Below, one piece after another: positions 44,948 to 55,699 of a stretch of DNA of 64,000 nucleotides. Every line of letters begins with the position of its first letter. Within the stretch, counting starts at the first letter, position 1. Source of the stretch: Auanema rhodensis (taxonomy: Eukaryota; Nematoda; Chromadorea; Rhabditida; Rhabditidae); assembly GCA_964057225.1 (NCBI GenBank), contig OZ059895.1, positions 12,028,001-12,092,000 on the forward strand, in the 5' to 3' direction. The position numbers and the translations under genes were made by a program. Below the pieces are notes generated by a model, which saw only the letters and a list, made by a program, of their open reading frames with translations, was not told where the DNA came from and ran no database searches.

Positions 44948-45314
44948 GCAGCTGATTTTCAATTTTATCTCTTCCGTAACAAATGTTTTCAATTTTCCAG
45001 CAGTTTTACTTAGATAGCTCAACCCAAGGCATCAAAATATCTTCAATCTTATTTCTTTATTACAGTTATAAACCAGTAGTTTATGAACCTTCATCTTAAC
45101 TTTACTGTTTCTATCTATTTCCTATTAAAACAAACGTTGTTTAAACACTATACAACTGTGAAACCTTTTTTAATTTATTGTATTTGGAGCTCATAAGATT
45201 CAATATCATCGAGGGATTTAGATGTAACGTGGAAAATTACATAACTAACATGAAATTGGAAAAAAAAACAATAACGAGGATAAATATGTAAATCATTGAA
45301 TATCAGATATTTTT

Positions 45315-45433
45315 GCTTACGACCATACCACGTTTAAAGTACGCCATCCCGTCCGATCTGGCAAGTCAAGCAACATTGGGCCCGGTTAGTACTTGGATCG
45401 GAGACGGCTTGGGAATCCCGGGTGCCGTAAGCT
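45315..45433 (+). rRNA. 5S rRNA, variant G21T/G61A
   Basis: Same two changes as 35764; the 9.5 kb between may derive from one expansion. Confidence 0.87.
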
Positions 45434-45843
45434 TTTCAAATTTTTTTAACGATCATACCACGTTGAAAATACGCCATGCAGCTGATTTTCAATTTTATCT
45501 CTTCCGTAACAAAAGTTTTCAATTTTCCAGCAGTTTTACTTAGATAGCTAAACCCAAGGCATCAAAATATCTTCAATCTTATTTCTATATTACAGTTATA
45601 AACCAGTAGTTTATGAACCTTCATCTTAACTCTACTGTTTCTATCTATTTCCTATTGAAACAAACAATGTTTTAACACCATACAACTGTGAAACCTTTTT
45701 TCATTTATTGTATTTGGAGCTCATAAGATTTGATATCATCGAGGGATTTAGATGTAACGTAGAAAATTACATAACTAACATGAAATTGGAAAAAAAACAA
45801 TAACGAGGATAAGTATGTAAATCATTGAATATCAGATATTTCC

Positions 45844-45876
45844 GCTTACGACCATACCACGTTGAAAGTACGCCAT
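45844..45876 (+). pseudogene. truncated 5S (nt 1-33), short unit
   Basis: 5S head joined to spacer. Confidence 0.9.
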
Positions 45877-46242
45877 GCAGCTGATTTTCAATTTTATCTC
45901 TTCCGTAACAAAAGTTTTCAATTTTCCAGCAGTTTTACTTAGATAGCTAAACCCAAGGCATCAAAATATCTTCAATCTTATTTCTATATTACAGTTATAA
46001 ACCTGTAATTTATGAACCTTCATCTTAACTCTACTGTTTCTATCTATTTCCTATTAAAACAAACGTTGTTTAAACACTATACAACTGTGAAACCTTTTTT
46101 AATTTATTGTATTTGGAGCTCATAAGATTCAATATCATCGAGGGATTTAGATGTAACGTGGAAAATTACATAACTAACATGAAATTGGAAAAAAAACAAT
46201 AACGAGGATAAATATGTAAATCATTGAATATCAGATATTTTT

Positions 46243-46361
46243 GCTTACGACCATACCACGTTGAAAGTACGCCATCCCGTCCGATCTGGCAAGTCAAGCA
46301 ACATTGGGCCCGGTTAGTACTTGGATCGGAGACGGCTTGGGAATCCCGGGTGCCGTAAGCT
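46243..46361 (+). rRNA. 5S rRNA, variant G61A
   Basis: Single change G61A. Confidence 0.9.
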
Positions 46362-46771
46362 TTTCAATTTTTTTTAACGATCATGCCACGTTGAAAGTAC
46401 GCCATGCAGCTGATTTTCAATTTTATCTCTTCCGTAACAAATGTTTTTAATTTTCCAGCAGTTTTACTTAGATAGCTAAACCCAAGGCATCAAAATATCT
46501 TCAATCTTATTCCTATATTACATTTATAAACCAGTAGTTCATGAACCTTCATCTTAACTTTATTGTTTCTATGTATTTCCTATTGTAACAAACATTGTTT
46601 AAACACTATACAACTGTGAAACCTTTTTTAATTCATTGTATTTGGATCTCATAAGATTTGATATCATCGAGGGATTTAGATGTAACGTAGAAAATTACAT
46701 AACTAACATGAAATTGGAAAAAAAACAATAACGAGGATAAGTATGTAAATCATTGAATATCAGATATTTTC

Positions 46772-46890
46772 GCTTACAACCATACCACGTTGAAAGTACG
46801 CCATCCTGTCCGATCTGGCAAGTCAAACAACGTTGGGCCCGGTTAGTACTTGGATCGGAGACGGCTTGGAAATCCCGGGTGCCGTAAGCT
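46772..46890 (+). rRNA. 5S rRNA, variant G7A/C36T/G56A/G99A
   Basis: Four changes. G7A breaks the G7-C112 pair of helix I. Confidence 0.78.
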
Positions 46891-47300
46891 TTTCAAATTT
46901 TTTTAACGATCATACCACGTTGAAAATACGCCATGCAGCTGATTTTCAATTTTATCTCTTCCGTAACAAATGTTTTCAATTTTCCAGCAGTTTTACTTAG
47001 ATAGCTCAACCCAAGGCATCAAAATATCTTCAATCTTATTTCTATATTACATTTATAAACCAGTAGTTCATGAACCTTCATCTTAACTTTATTGTTTCTA
47101 CCTATTTCCTATTGTAACAAACATTGTTTAAACACTATACAACTGTGAAACCTTTTTTAATTTATTGTATTTGGATCTCATAAGATTTGATATCATCGAG
47201 GGATTTAGATGTTACGTAGAAAATTACATAACTAACATGAAATTGGAAAAAAAACAATAACGAGGATAAGTATGTAAATCATTGAATATCAGATATTTTC

Positions 47301-47333
47301 GCTTACGACCATACCACGTTGAAAGTACGCCAT
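47301..47333 (+). pseudogene. truncated 5S (nt 1-33), short unit
   Basis: 5S head joined to spacer. Confidence 0.9.
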
Positions 47334-47699
47334 GCAGCTGATTTTCAATTTTATCTCTTCCGTAACAAATGTTTTCAATTTTCCAGCAGTTTTACTTAGA
47401 TAGCTCAACCCAAGGCATCAAAATATCTTCAATCTTATTTCTATATTACATTTATAAACCAGTAGTTCATGAACCTTCATCTTAACTTTATTGTTTCTAC
47501 CTATTTCCTATTGTAACAAACATTGTTTAAACACTATACAACTGTGAAACCTTTTTTAATTTATTGTATTTGGATCTCATAAGATTTGATATCATCGAGG
47601 GATTTAGATGTTACGTAGAAAATTACATAACTAACATCAAATTGGAAAAAAAACAATAACGAGGATAAGTATGTAAATCATTGAATATCAGATATTTTC

Positions 47700-47818
47700 G
47701 CTTACGACCATACCACGTTGAAAGTACGCCATCCCGTCCGATCTGGCAAGTCAAGCAACGTTGGACCCGGTTAGTAATTGGATCGGAGACAGCTTGGGAA
47801 TCCCGGGTGCCGTAAGCT
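47700..47818 (+). rRNA. 5S rRNA, variant G66A/C78A/G92A
   Basis: Three changes; G66A and C78A shared only with 49686. Confidence 0.82.
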
Positions 47819-48228
47819 TTTCAATTTTTTTTAACGATCATGCCACGTTGAAAGTACGCCATGCAGCTGATTTTCAATTTTATCTCTTCCGTAACAAATG
47901 TTTTTAATTTTCCAGCAGTTTTACTTAGATAGCTAAACCCAAGGCATCAAAATATCTTCAATCTTATTTCTATATTACATTTATAAACCAGTAGTTCATG
48001 AACCTTCATCTTAACTTTATTGTTTCTATGTATTTCCTATTGAAACAAACATTGTTTAAACACTATACAACTGTGAAACCTTCTTTAATTCATTGTATTT
48101 GGATCTCATAAGATTTGATATCATCGAGGGATTTAGATGTAACGTAGAAAATTACATAACTAAAATGAAATTGGAAAAAAAACAATAACGAGGATAAGTA
48201 TGTAAATCATTGAATATCAGATATTTTC

Positions 48229-48347
48229 GCTTACAACCATACCACGTTGAAAGTACGCCATCCTGTCCGATCTGGCAAGTCAAACAACGTTGGGCCCGGT
48301 TAGTACTTGGATCGGAGACGGCTTGGAAATCCCGGGTGCCGTAAGCT
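48229..48347 (+). rRNA. 5S rRNA, variant G7A/C36T/G56A/G99A
   Basis: Same class as 46772. Confidence 0.78.
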
Positions 48348-48757
48348 TTTCAAATTTTTTTAACGATCATACCACGTTGAAAATACGCCATGCAGCTGAT
48401 TTTCAATTTTATCTCTTCCGTAACAAATGTTTTCAATTTTCCAGCAGTTTTACTTAGATAGCTCAACCCAAGGCATCAAAATATCTTCAATCTTATTTCT
48501 ATATTACATTTATAAACCAGTAGTTCATGAACCTTCATCTTAACTTTATTGTTTCTATGTATTTCCTATTGAAACAAACATTGTTTAAACACTATACAAC
48601 TGTGAAACCTTCTTTAATTCATTGTATTTGGATCTCATAAGATTTGATATCATCGAGGGATTTAGATGTAACGTAGAAAATTACATAACTAAAATGAAAT
48701 TGGAAAAAAAACAATAACGAGGATAAGTATGTAAATCATTGAATATCAGATATTTTC

Positions 48758-48876
48758 GCTTACAACCATACCACGTTGAAAGTACGCCATCCTGTCCGAT
48801 CTGGCAAGTCAAACAACGTTGGGCCCGGTTAGTACTTGGATCGGAGACGGCTTGGAAATCCCGGGTGCCGTAAGCT
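48758..48876 (+). rRNA. 5S rRNA, variant G7A/C36T/G56A/G99A
   Basis: Adjacent duplicate of the unit at 48229. Confidence 0.78.
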
Positions 48877-49286
48877 TTTCAAATTTTTTTAACGATCATA
48901 CCACGTTGAAAATACGCCATGCAGCTGATTTTCAATTTTATCTCTTCCGTAACAAATGTTTTCAATTTTCCAGCAGTTTTACTTAGATAGCTCAACCCAA
49001 GGCATCAAAATATCTTCAATCTTATTTCTATATTACATTTATAAACCAGTAGTTCATGAACCTTCATCTTAACTTTATTGTTTCTACCTATTTCCTATTG
49101 TAACAAACATTGTTTAAACACTATACAACTGTGAAACCTTTTTTAATTTATTGTATTTGGATCTCATAAGATTTGATATCATCGAGGGATTTAGATGTTA
49201 CGTAGAAAATTACATAACTAACATGAAATTGGAAAAAAAACAATAACGAGGATAAGTATGTAAATCATTGAATATCAGATATTTTC

Positions 49287-49319
49287 GCTTACGACCATAC
49301 CACGTTGAAAGTACGCCAT
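49287..49319 (+). pseudogene. truncated 5S (nt 1-33), short unit
   Basis: Last short unit in the window. Confidence 0.9.
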
Positions 49320-49685
49320 GCAGCTGATTTTCAATTTTATCTCTTCCGTAACAAATGTTTTCAATTTTCCAGCAGTTTTACTTAGATAGCTCAACCCAAG
49401 GCATCAAAATATCTTCAATCTTATTTCTATATTACATTTATAAACCAGTAGTTCATGAACCTTCATCTTAACTTTATTGTTTCTACCTATTTCCTACTGT
49501 AACAAACATTGTTTAAACACTATACAACTGTGAAACCTTTTTTAATTTATTGTATTTGGATCTCATAAGATTTGATATCATCGAGGGATTTAGATGTTAC
49601 GTAGAAAATTACATAACTAACATGAAATTGGAAAAAAAACAATAACGAGGATAAGTATGTAAATCATTGAATATCAGATATTTTC

Positions 49686-49804
49686 GCTTACGACCATACC
49701 ACGTTGAAAGTACGCCATCCCGTCCGATCTGGCAAGTCAAGCAACGTTGGACCCGGTTAGTAATTGGATCGGAGACGGCTTGGGAATCCCGGGTGCCGTA
49801 AGCT
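49686..49804 (+). rRNA. 5S rRNA, variant G66A/C78A
   Basis: Two changes; last uninterrupted gene in the window. Confidence 0.85.
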
Positions 49805-50239
49805 TTTTAAATTTTTTTAACGATCATACCACGTTGAAAGTACGCCATGCAGCTGATTTTCAATTTTATCTCTTCCGTAACAAATGTTTTCAATTTTCCA
49901 GCAGTTTTACTTAGATAGCTCAACCCAAGGCATTAAAATATCTTCAGTCTTATTTCTATATTACAGTTATAAACCAGTAGTTTATGAACCTTCATCTTAA
50001 CTTTACTGTTTCTATCTATTTCCTATTGAAACAAACATTGTTTAAACACTATACAACTGTGAAACCTTTTTTAATTTATTGTATTTGGATCTCATAAGAT
50101 TTGATATCATCGAGGGATTTAGATGTAACGTAGAAAATTACATAACTAACATGAAATTGGAAAAAAAACAATAACGAGGATAAGTATGTAAATCATTGAA
50201 TATCAGGTATTTTCGCTTACGACCATACCACGTTGAAAG

Positions 50240-50400
50240 GGCCAAAGCTCTTTGACATGTCGCGCTATGACATGTTGTGTACATGACATAGTAAAATTGA
50301 AAAAGGCGTTATGACATGGGTTTATTTTGGTCTTCGTTATCTTAACGACATACCCTTTTTTGACATTGTCGTCTACTTGACATGTATATTCAAATTATTC
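50240..50400 (+). repeat. left subterminal GACAT(G) repeats of the MULE
   Basis: Seven copies of GACAT, four extended to GACATG, all in the same orientation. The matching right region (about 53930-54013) has four in the opposite orientation. Bases 50400-50569 have no recognised content. Confidence 0.75.
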
Positions 50401-50569
50401 TAGAAGTTTCTCTGGAATTTTTGAAGTTTTTGCTTTATCTACTAAATTATGTAAAACTGTTTTTATTTGTGGGATTAAGTTGAACAATGTCATTTGAAGA
50501 GCAAAATAATATAAGCTGTCAGACAAGTTAAGTAAAGTGCATCAAACATGTAATTTATACTAAATATTC

Positions 50570-53500
50570 TTAATAATTGAAACTGGGGGGAAACCAGAAA
50601 ATAGAAGAATCGTTGTTTTGTATCGATCTCGATATTGTTTCAAATTGTGGTGCTGAAGATTCTCTTTCTTCGACGTCTGTTGATTCATCTGAAGAATGGT
50701 GTTGATCGCTAAACAAGATTTCTGGAAAATCATCGTCTTCTTCTGGTTCTTCGTCTTCTTTTTCATTTTGACAAATTCCATCTTCAACTTCTCTATTTTT
50801 TTTTTCTTTGGCAACATAGTTGATAAGAACAACATCGTCATCTCCGCTCTCTTCGTTCGATGTAAGATTTTCCGTAGAATTCAAAAACGATATTCTAAAA
50901 TATTAAATAATCATAGTTTTGAATTCAAACTCAACTCTGTCTGTGCTATTTTCCTGGTATGATTTCCTTTTGAGAATTGGCGTCCTTTTCGTTTTTGATA
51001 TTTAGACCCATCACTGGATTTTATCTGTTTACTAAGATAATTTTGAGCTGTTCTATTATTTTTTCTTGCTTCCATTTCTCTTATAAGTTGATCAGATGTT
51101 GAAGAATTGAGAGTACGCAATACAGCAAACCTTTAAGTGTTGATGTGTCTAAATTTGTTTTGTTGAACTAACGAATGAATACAAAAATAGTAGCTATAGT
51201 TGATTGATGCTAAGCAGTCTTTATGGAAGCATTTGAATTGGTATTCCGTTTGTTTTACACACACTGGTCTTAAAAAATGAATTCGAATCATATTCGCAAC
51301 AAGGTATTCATACTTTCTCAAATCATTTTCATTCAAAATGAAAAACAAGTTCTTGTTATTCATGCATATATTTACATGAAGTGTCTCGGACGCTTCTAAA
51401 AAAACAGTACAGTTCACACTACCGTCACCTAGAATATTAAATTTTACAAAACTTTGTATATTTCCTAAAAAATACCTTCTATAGTCCAACGGGGAAAAGA
51501 CAAAAAATTCAAGGAAATAAAATAGTGTTGAAGCCCAAATGACTCCATGTATTGCTTCTGTTCGTCTCTTGTCATATTATCGAAAACAAATTCCACTGGT
51601 TTCAGAACTTTTAAGTGCTGACTAGTGTTTCTAATAGCAAAAATTCGTTCGTCCATGTCTTCTATTGAGATTTAGAAACATATAAATGTTAATTTGGTTA
51701 ACTCACGTTGATGAACAATCAACGAATTTTTCAGTAAGAGTTCCGCAGGTTGAGGATACAAAATTATTTTCTTTAATTGATTATTGCGCATTTCGATTAT
51801 ATTAGTGGTCGCCCATTGCAATGGACAACCAGCACTGAGCTTCTTCATCAATGAACACCTTTTGTAAAGCTCATGCGAATTTTTTAGTAGCCTAAATTTG
51901 AACAAGAAATGTTTACAGCATCAAACATGGCTTACCAATTACAAGTAATAGGGTGAAGTTCATCAGTTAACTTCAAAAGTTTTTTATCGAAATCTGATTT
52001 ATGCAAACATCCTAGAATTCCTGTATGCCAAATAACACCGGTGATATTCTGAACAAAAATTAATTTTTTGAGAATAGAAAACAACGAACTTCTTCTTTCC
52101 ATCCGAATAATTTTCTTTTAATAAATTCAGCGTTTTCGCGATCACTTTTATGCATATTTGTTTTTAAGTTTTCAAATTTATGAATATCACACCTAAGTGC
52201 AATTGATTTACCAAGAAATGATCCCTGAAGTTAAAAGTTAAAGCAATAATTTTGTGAATCTAACCGTGTTATACTGTTTGAGAGATTCTTCTCCATCTGT
52301 GATAATGCATGGCAGAACTTTGTTTTGTCCAAAACGTTCGAATTGATAATTCAACGCTGACGAAAAAGCTTCATGCTCAGCCGATGTTTTGAAAGTATGA
52401 ATCATGATCCCTAATAAAATGCTGGCACATTTTTCAGACGCCTTATTACTAAATAAAAACCTTCGATGAAATAACTTTTAGACTCACACAAAAACATCAT
52501 GTATTCCTATAACCATAGTCAAATATTCAGCGCTGCTAACACTAAATGTCGTATCCACTTGAATCATTGAACCCTGTTTAGGAATTAAGCCTGACCTATT
52601 AGTTGTTGAGATTAATTTATCTGAAACTATTGCTTTTTACAAATTATCGATTTGCCAAACTTAGTTCAATTTCTGCTTCTTCTTTCTCAAAACTTAAAAG
52701 CTTTTCAATATTTTTTCTATGAACCTCCACAGTTTTTGTTTCCGGTAGCGATGAACAAAAATGTTCTAACGCATGCGGATAGAAAACTATCTGTCTTATA
52801 GACACTCTACCATCATCTGAAGCATAGTTATTGAAAAATTTATAATCAATTAAACAACCTAAATTTTGTACATGAGGCGCTAACATTAGTTCCAGCGAGC
52901 TAGGCTTGCAAATAAACCTATCAAGGAGTTTAGCAATATTAGTGGCAGTTTTCTTTCCAACTCCTGATTTTACATGGGTTTCAACGTTACGTGAAATATT
53001 AACAAGCTTGAGATAAATAAATAAAAAGTAAAACCGGGATAATTAAAAACTTTTTTCGAAGCTATATTCAATCTTTGTTCCTCTAAATTTCGTTTAGCTC
53101 CTGAAGTTGTTCTGTGCTTCAATGCTTCCCTAGCTGCTAAAACTTCCGAAGGTTTTAGTCGTTTCGATTCATTTATTTCGACAGTGAGATTTTCCTGCAG
53201 AGAAGATAAAAAGCTGATAAACATAATTCAATGAAACAACTTCAGTAAAATAATCATATAAAATTGGTGTTACAACATTCTCATTTTCATCTAAAATATA
53301 GCAAACCTGTAAATCAATTTTGTATTAACCAAAGATGCAAACTATACTTACTTTCCGATGAAGAGAAGGGTATCTGGGATTAATGTTCAAAAAAATTTTT
53401 AGAACAAACATTGAATCTACAACTTTACACCATTTATCATCAAAATTTTCAACGCAAATACTAGATTTATTTGTTTTTAAAAAACGTAACTGTCCACCGT

Positions 53501-53771
53501 TTCCTAAAATGAGCATAAGTACGCATTCTACTGTTGAGTTCACACCTATTTTCCCTGTCCAAGGTGAGAAATGATCTGTAGTTGCGTCCCTGAGTAATTT
53601 AAAATTTTTTGAGTGAACTAAAAATACAGTGTTTCCAGCTAAGAAACGATTAAAACGAGGAAGTTCGTCATATACTTCCATATCACTAAATTACTTGAAT
53701 AACAGAAAAAAAACTAGAACTTACGTATCATTGAAATAGTGTAGGAGCGATATATTGGTGGAAGGCTTCAT
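50570..53771 (-). CDS. MULE transposase, multi-exon
   Basis: A DDE transposase that cuts and pastes the element. The ATG is at 53771-53769. Exons join over introns of about 39-50 nt, several with GT(A/G)AG donors and T-rich TTTNAG acceptors (53686-53724 and 53307-53351, with others near 52460, 52250, 52070 and 51920). Translated exons keep one frame across most joins. MULE core motifs: VDTTF with the first Asp at 52555-52553; ITDGEESLK with the second Asp at 52297-52295; a LRCDIHKFEN motif; TTNIIEMRNNQ with the Glu at 51794-51792. Further on is a Cys/His cluster (CFHKDC then CIH), perhaps a degenerate SWIM finger, and a very acidic C-terminal tail ending at 50570. The join around 51480-51540 and the last two joins are unresolved. 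No certain disabling change was seen. Confidence 0.8.
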
Positions 53772-54013
53772 CACGAAAACTTAATCTTATTGAACTTGAA
53801 TTTAACAAAAAATAAAACAGAAAAAAAGTTTAGTAATAATTGAACAAAACATAATGAGCAAGAAAATATTTAAAAAATGGAATACGTGCCAAAACTGTAA
53901 TTTCAAATGATGATCGAGATGATCAAAAGAAGACCATGTCGAAACAACTTTTTCAATTTAAACATGTCAAGGAGACCATATGTCAAAGTTCCTCATGTCA
54001 TTCAGATTTCGCC

Positions 54014-54471
54014 CGTTGAAAGTACGCCATCCCGTCCGATCTGGCAAGTCAAGCAACGTTGGGCCCGGTTAGTGCTTGGATCGGAGACGGCTTGGGAATC
54101 CCGGGTGCCGTAAGCTTTTCAAATTTTTCTAACGATCATGCCACGTTGAAAGAACGCCATGCAGCTGATTTTCAATTTTATCTCTTCCGTAACAAATGTT
54201 TTCAATTTTCCAGCAGTTTTACTTAGATAGCTCAACTCAAGGCATCAAAATATCTTCAATCTTATTTCTTTATTACAGTTAAAAACCTGTAGTTTATGAA
54301 CCTTCATCTTAACTTCACTGTTTCTATCTATTTCCTATTAAAACAAACGTTGTTTAAATACTATACAACTGTGAAACCTTTTTTACTTTATTGTATTTGG
54401 AGCTCATAAGATTCAATATCATCGAGGGATTTAGATGTAACGTGGAAAATTACATAACTAACATGAAATTG
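54014..54471 (+). repeat. 5S rDNA tandem array, block 4
   Basis: The 3' part of the split 5S gene (ending 54116), then the usual 5S-head copy and spacer, cut 56 bp before where the next gene would begin by the BEL/Pao LTR at 54472. The spacer here has several private changes, so this edge is more diverged. Confidence 0.95.
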
Positions 54472-54712
54472 TGTGGCGTTATACCGCAAGTGTATAGTAT
54501 GGTTGGAAATAAAACACAAAGCGAATATGTAGAAAAGGGTTTATTGATGAATTAACAAGACAAGCACGGAATAGAATCACTGACTGCGAACGTTAAAAAT
54601 GTAAGACTGTCCTCCGTTGTTGGGCGGTCGTCTGAAATAAACTGTTACTTATGCCACATGTTAACACATATGTTATGCATATGTGTTTTGATCTAGTTAC
54701 AAAGGAAGGAGA

Positions 54713-54733
54713 TAAAGAGAGATAGAGATAGAT

Positions 54734-54784
<51 letters not shown>

Positions 54785-54785
54785 T

Positions 54786-54826
<41 letters not shown>

Positions 54827-54871
54827 GATAGAGATAGAGAGAGGTATATATATATATAGAGAGAGAGATAG
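54713..54871 (+). repeat. (GA)n/(GATA) microsatellite
   Basis: About 160 bp of GA dinucleotides with interspersed GATAGA, ending in a short (TA)n. It lies inside the BEL LTR, after the LTR ORF. Open frames through it are artefacts of the simple repeat. Confidence 0.95.
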
Positions 54872-54930
54872 AGATAACAAAAACAAAACCTACTCGCTTA
54901 TCGCGACACTCCCGGCAAGAGTGTAAAGAC

Positions 54931-55392
54931 CTACATGGGTCTTTTACGTTTGGTCTCCCCACATACAACTCCATGGTGGGTCTCTGCTTTGCATCTATAA
55001 CAAGATTCCTCGCATGTGTCCGGATGTTTCGGGTTCAAGCATCTGATACATAGTCCCAATTCATGTAGACGTAGAGTCCGCTCTGGAGACGAGGGATATA
55101 TTGGGCAAGCTGCGGTTCGGTGACCATCAGCGGTCGGTTTGCTGCAAAAGATGCAGGAGGCCTTAGGCGCGGTTTGGACGGCTAGGTTGTCCAGTTTCAA
55201 ATTCAGAGAGTGGTTAATGTTGTCCAGCCTCTCGGATAGGTGGTTCACAGCGCTGGCCAGGTTGTCATAGAACCTTTTTTCAAGGACCATTAGCTGTCTC
55301 AGGCTTGCAGTAGTATTGGGTAGATGCGAATGCTTTTTGAGATCTTCCTCGAAGGAAGTGTTCTCAACTAAGTTAGACGTTATATCCTCCAT
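54931..55392 (-). CDS. zinc-knuckle ORF inside the BEL/Pao LTR
   Basis: 153 aa from the ATG at 55392 (the frame is open a little further, without another ATG). The N-terminal half is helical, with a likely coiled coil (RQLMVLEKRFYDNL and the following ~40 residues). The C-terminal half has Cys/His clusters CIFC...H...C, CIRC...H...C and CYRC...H...C. These follow the order and spacing of the Gag zinc knuckles in the same element's polyprotein (residues about 387-449), so it looks like a diverged Gag nucleocapsid-type protein. It ends in a basic KRKR. The ATG is 34 nt after a TATA box, so it would be the first ORF of any transcript starting in the LTR. Function unknown. Confidence 0.65.
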   Translation of the reverse strand: MEDITSNLVENTSFEEDLKKHSHLPNTTASLRQLMVLEKRFYDNLASAVNHLSERLDNINHSLNLKLDNLAVQTAPKASCIFCSKPTADGHRTAACPIYPSSPERTLRLHELGLCIRCLNPKHPDTCEESCYRCKAETHHGVVCGETKRKRPM

Positions 55393-55425
55393 TACTACTG
55401 AGTTGAGGCAAACTTGTTTTGCCAC

Positions 55426-55433
55426 CTTATATA
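55426..55433 (-). promoter_or_regulatory. TATA box of the BEL/Pao LTR
   Basis: TATATAAG on the minus strand, placing the transcript start near 55400, at the edge of the LTR ORF. Confidence 0.6.
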
Positions 55434-55610
55434 CTGGTTGACGTCTATATGTGTCTATTACGTCATTCAGAGATTAATATGATATCCTTCTGTTTTTGAT
55501 ATTATCCATTAAACGTCTGTTAACGAGTTATTATGTAATTCAATACTACAGATTAGATATCTTAAGTAAAACTAGCAGATTCGTGTTACTTTATTATTTC
55601 AGAAATTAAT

Positions 55611-55626
55611 CCCTTCTCTTCTCTCC
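55611..55626 (-). other. polypurine tract of the BEL/Pao element
   Basis: GGAGAGAAGAGAAGGG on the minus strand, between the polyprotein stop (55700) and the LTR. Expected primer for plus-strand DNA synthesis. It is about 10 nt from the best TG, so the exact LTR edge is uncertain. Confidence 0.75.
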
Positions 55627-55699
55627 TTGGTTTATTTTATTTATGTGAATTTTAGTTTATACTTTGCTTTTGTTTATTCTACCTTTTATATCTTCTTTA

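Larger units (their letters stand above)
37751..45314 (+). repeat. higher-order repeat, 1327 bp (long-short-short) x 5 plus partial
   Basis: Copies start at 37751, 39078, 40405, 41732 and 43059. A sixth from 44386 has only one short unit. Period 1327 = 529 + 399 + 399. Each copy has one full 5S of the five-change helix-I class and two truncated genes. Small markers (CGAGCGATTT in copies 1-2, AACCCGAGG in copies 4-5) show stepwise expansion. Confidence 0.93.
24050..50239 (+). repeat. 5S rDNA tandem array, block 3
   Basis: The longest uninterrupted stretch, about 26 kb: 35 full genes, 19 short units and the 5' end of a gene cut by the MULE. The left part is mostly long units with near-consensus genes. 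The middle (37751-45314) is dominated by short units and a divergent 5S class. The right end has its own variant class. Open frames here (for example 34697-34891, 37611-37805, 35762-35992, 45313-45543) recur with the repeat and are not genes. Confidence 0.95.
46243..50239 (+). repeat. right-end repeat group with spacer variant ACATTTATAAACC
   Basis: Units here share ACATTTATAAACCAGTAGTTCATG in the spacer. Order: 46243, 46772, short, 47700, 48229, 48758, short, 49686. Period 1457 links 46243 to 47700 and 48229 to 49686; 48229 and 48758 are a tandem duplicate. Confidence 0.85.
50240..54013 (-). mobile_element. Mutator-like (MULE) DNA transposon
   Basis: 3774 bp, flanked by a perfect 9-bp target duplication CGTTGAAAG (50231-50239, 54014-54022), a typical MULE length. 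The ends read GGC(C/G)AAA and are only short, imperfect inverted repeats. The subterminal regions carry oriented GACAT(G) repeats: seven in the left 160 bp and four inverted in the right 100 bp, with a shared AAATTGAAAAAG. These could be transposase-binding sites. One multi-exon transposase gene fills the element. Confidence 0.93.
50215..54116 (+). pseudogene. 5S rRNA gene split by the MULE insertion
   Basis: 5S nt 1-25 lie at 50215-50239. The gene resumes at nt 17 at 54014 and ends at 54116, the overlap being the 9-bp target duplication. The only other difference seen is A77G. The upstream palindrome is altered (AATATCAGGTATT). The gene cannot give 5S RNA while split. Confidence 0.93.
54472..55601 (-). 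repeat. 3' LTR of the BEL/Pao element, inner edge approximate
   Basis: About 1.13 kb if it starts at the TG (55601-55600) near the polypurine tract. On the minus strand it has TATATAAG (55433-55426), an ORF (55392-54931), a GA/GATA microsatellite and AATAAA (54545-54540) near its end. This gives a long R of about 0.85 kb and a short U5. The first 92 bp are identical to the visible part of the right LTR. Confidence 0.75.

Noticed and set aside
1..50239. CRISPR-like array
   Set aside because: The repeats are 399-529-bp rDNA units with no short repeats separated by unique spacers.
54593..54974. Leu/Ser-repeat proteins on the minus strand
   Set aside because: Translations of the (GA)n microsatellite.
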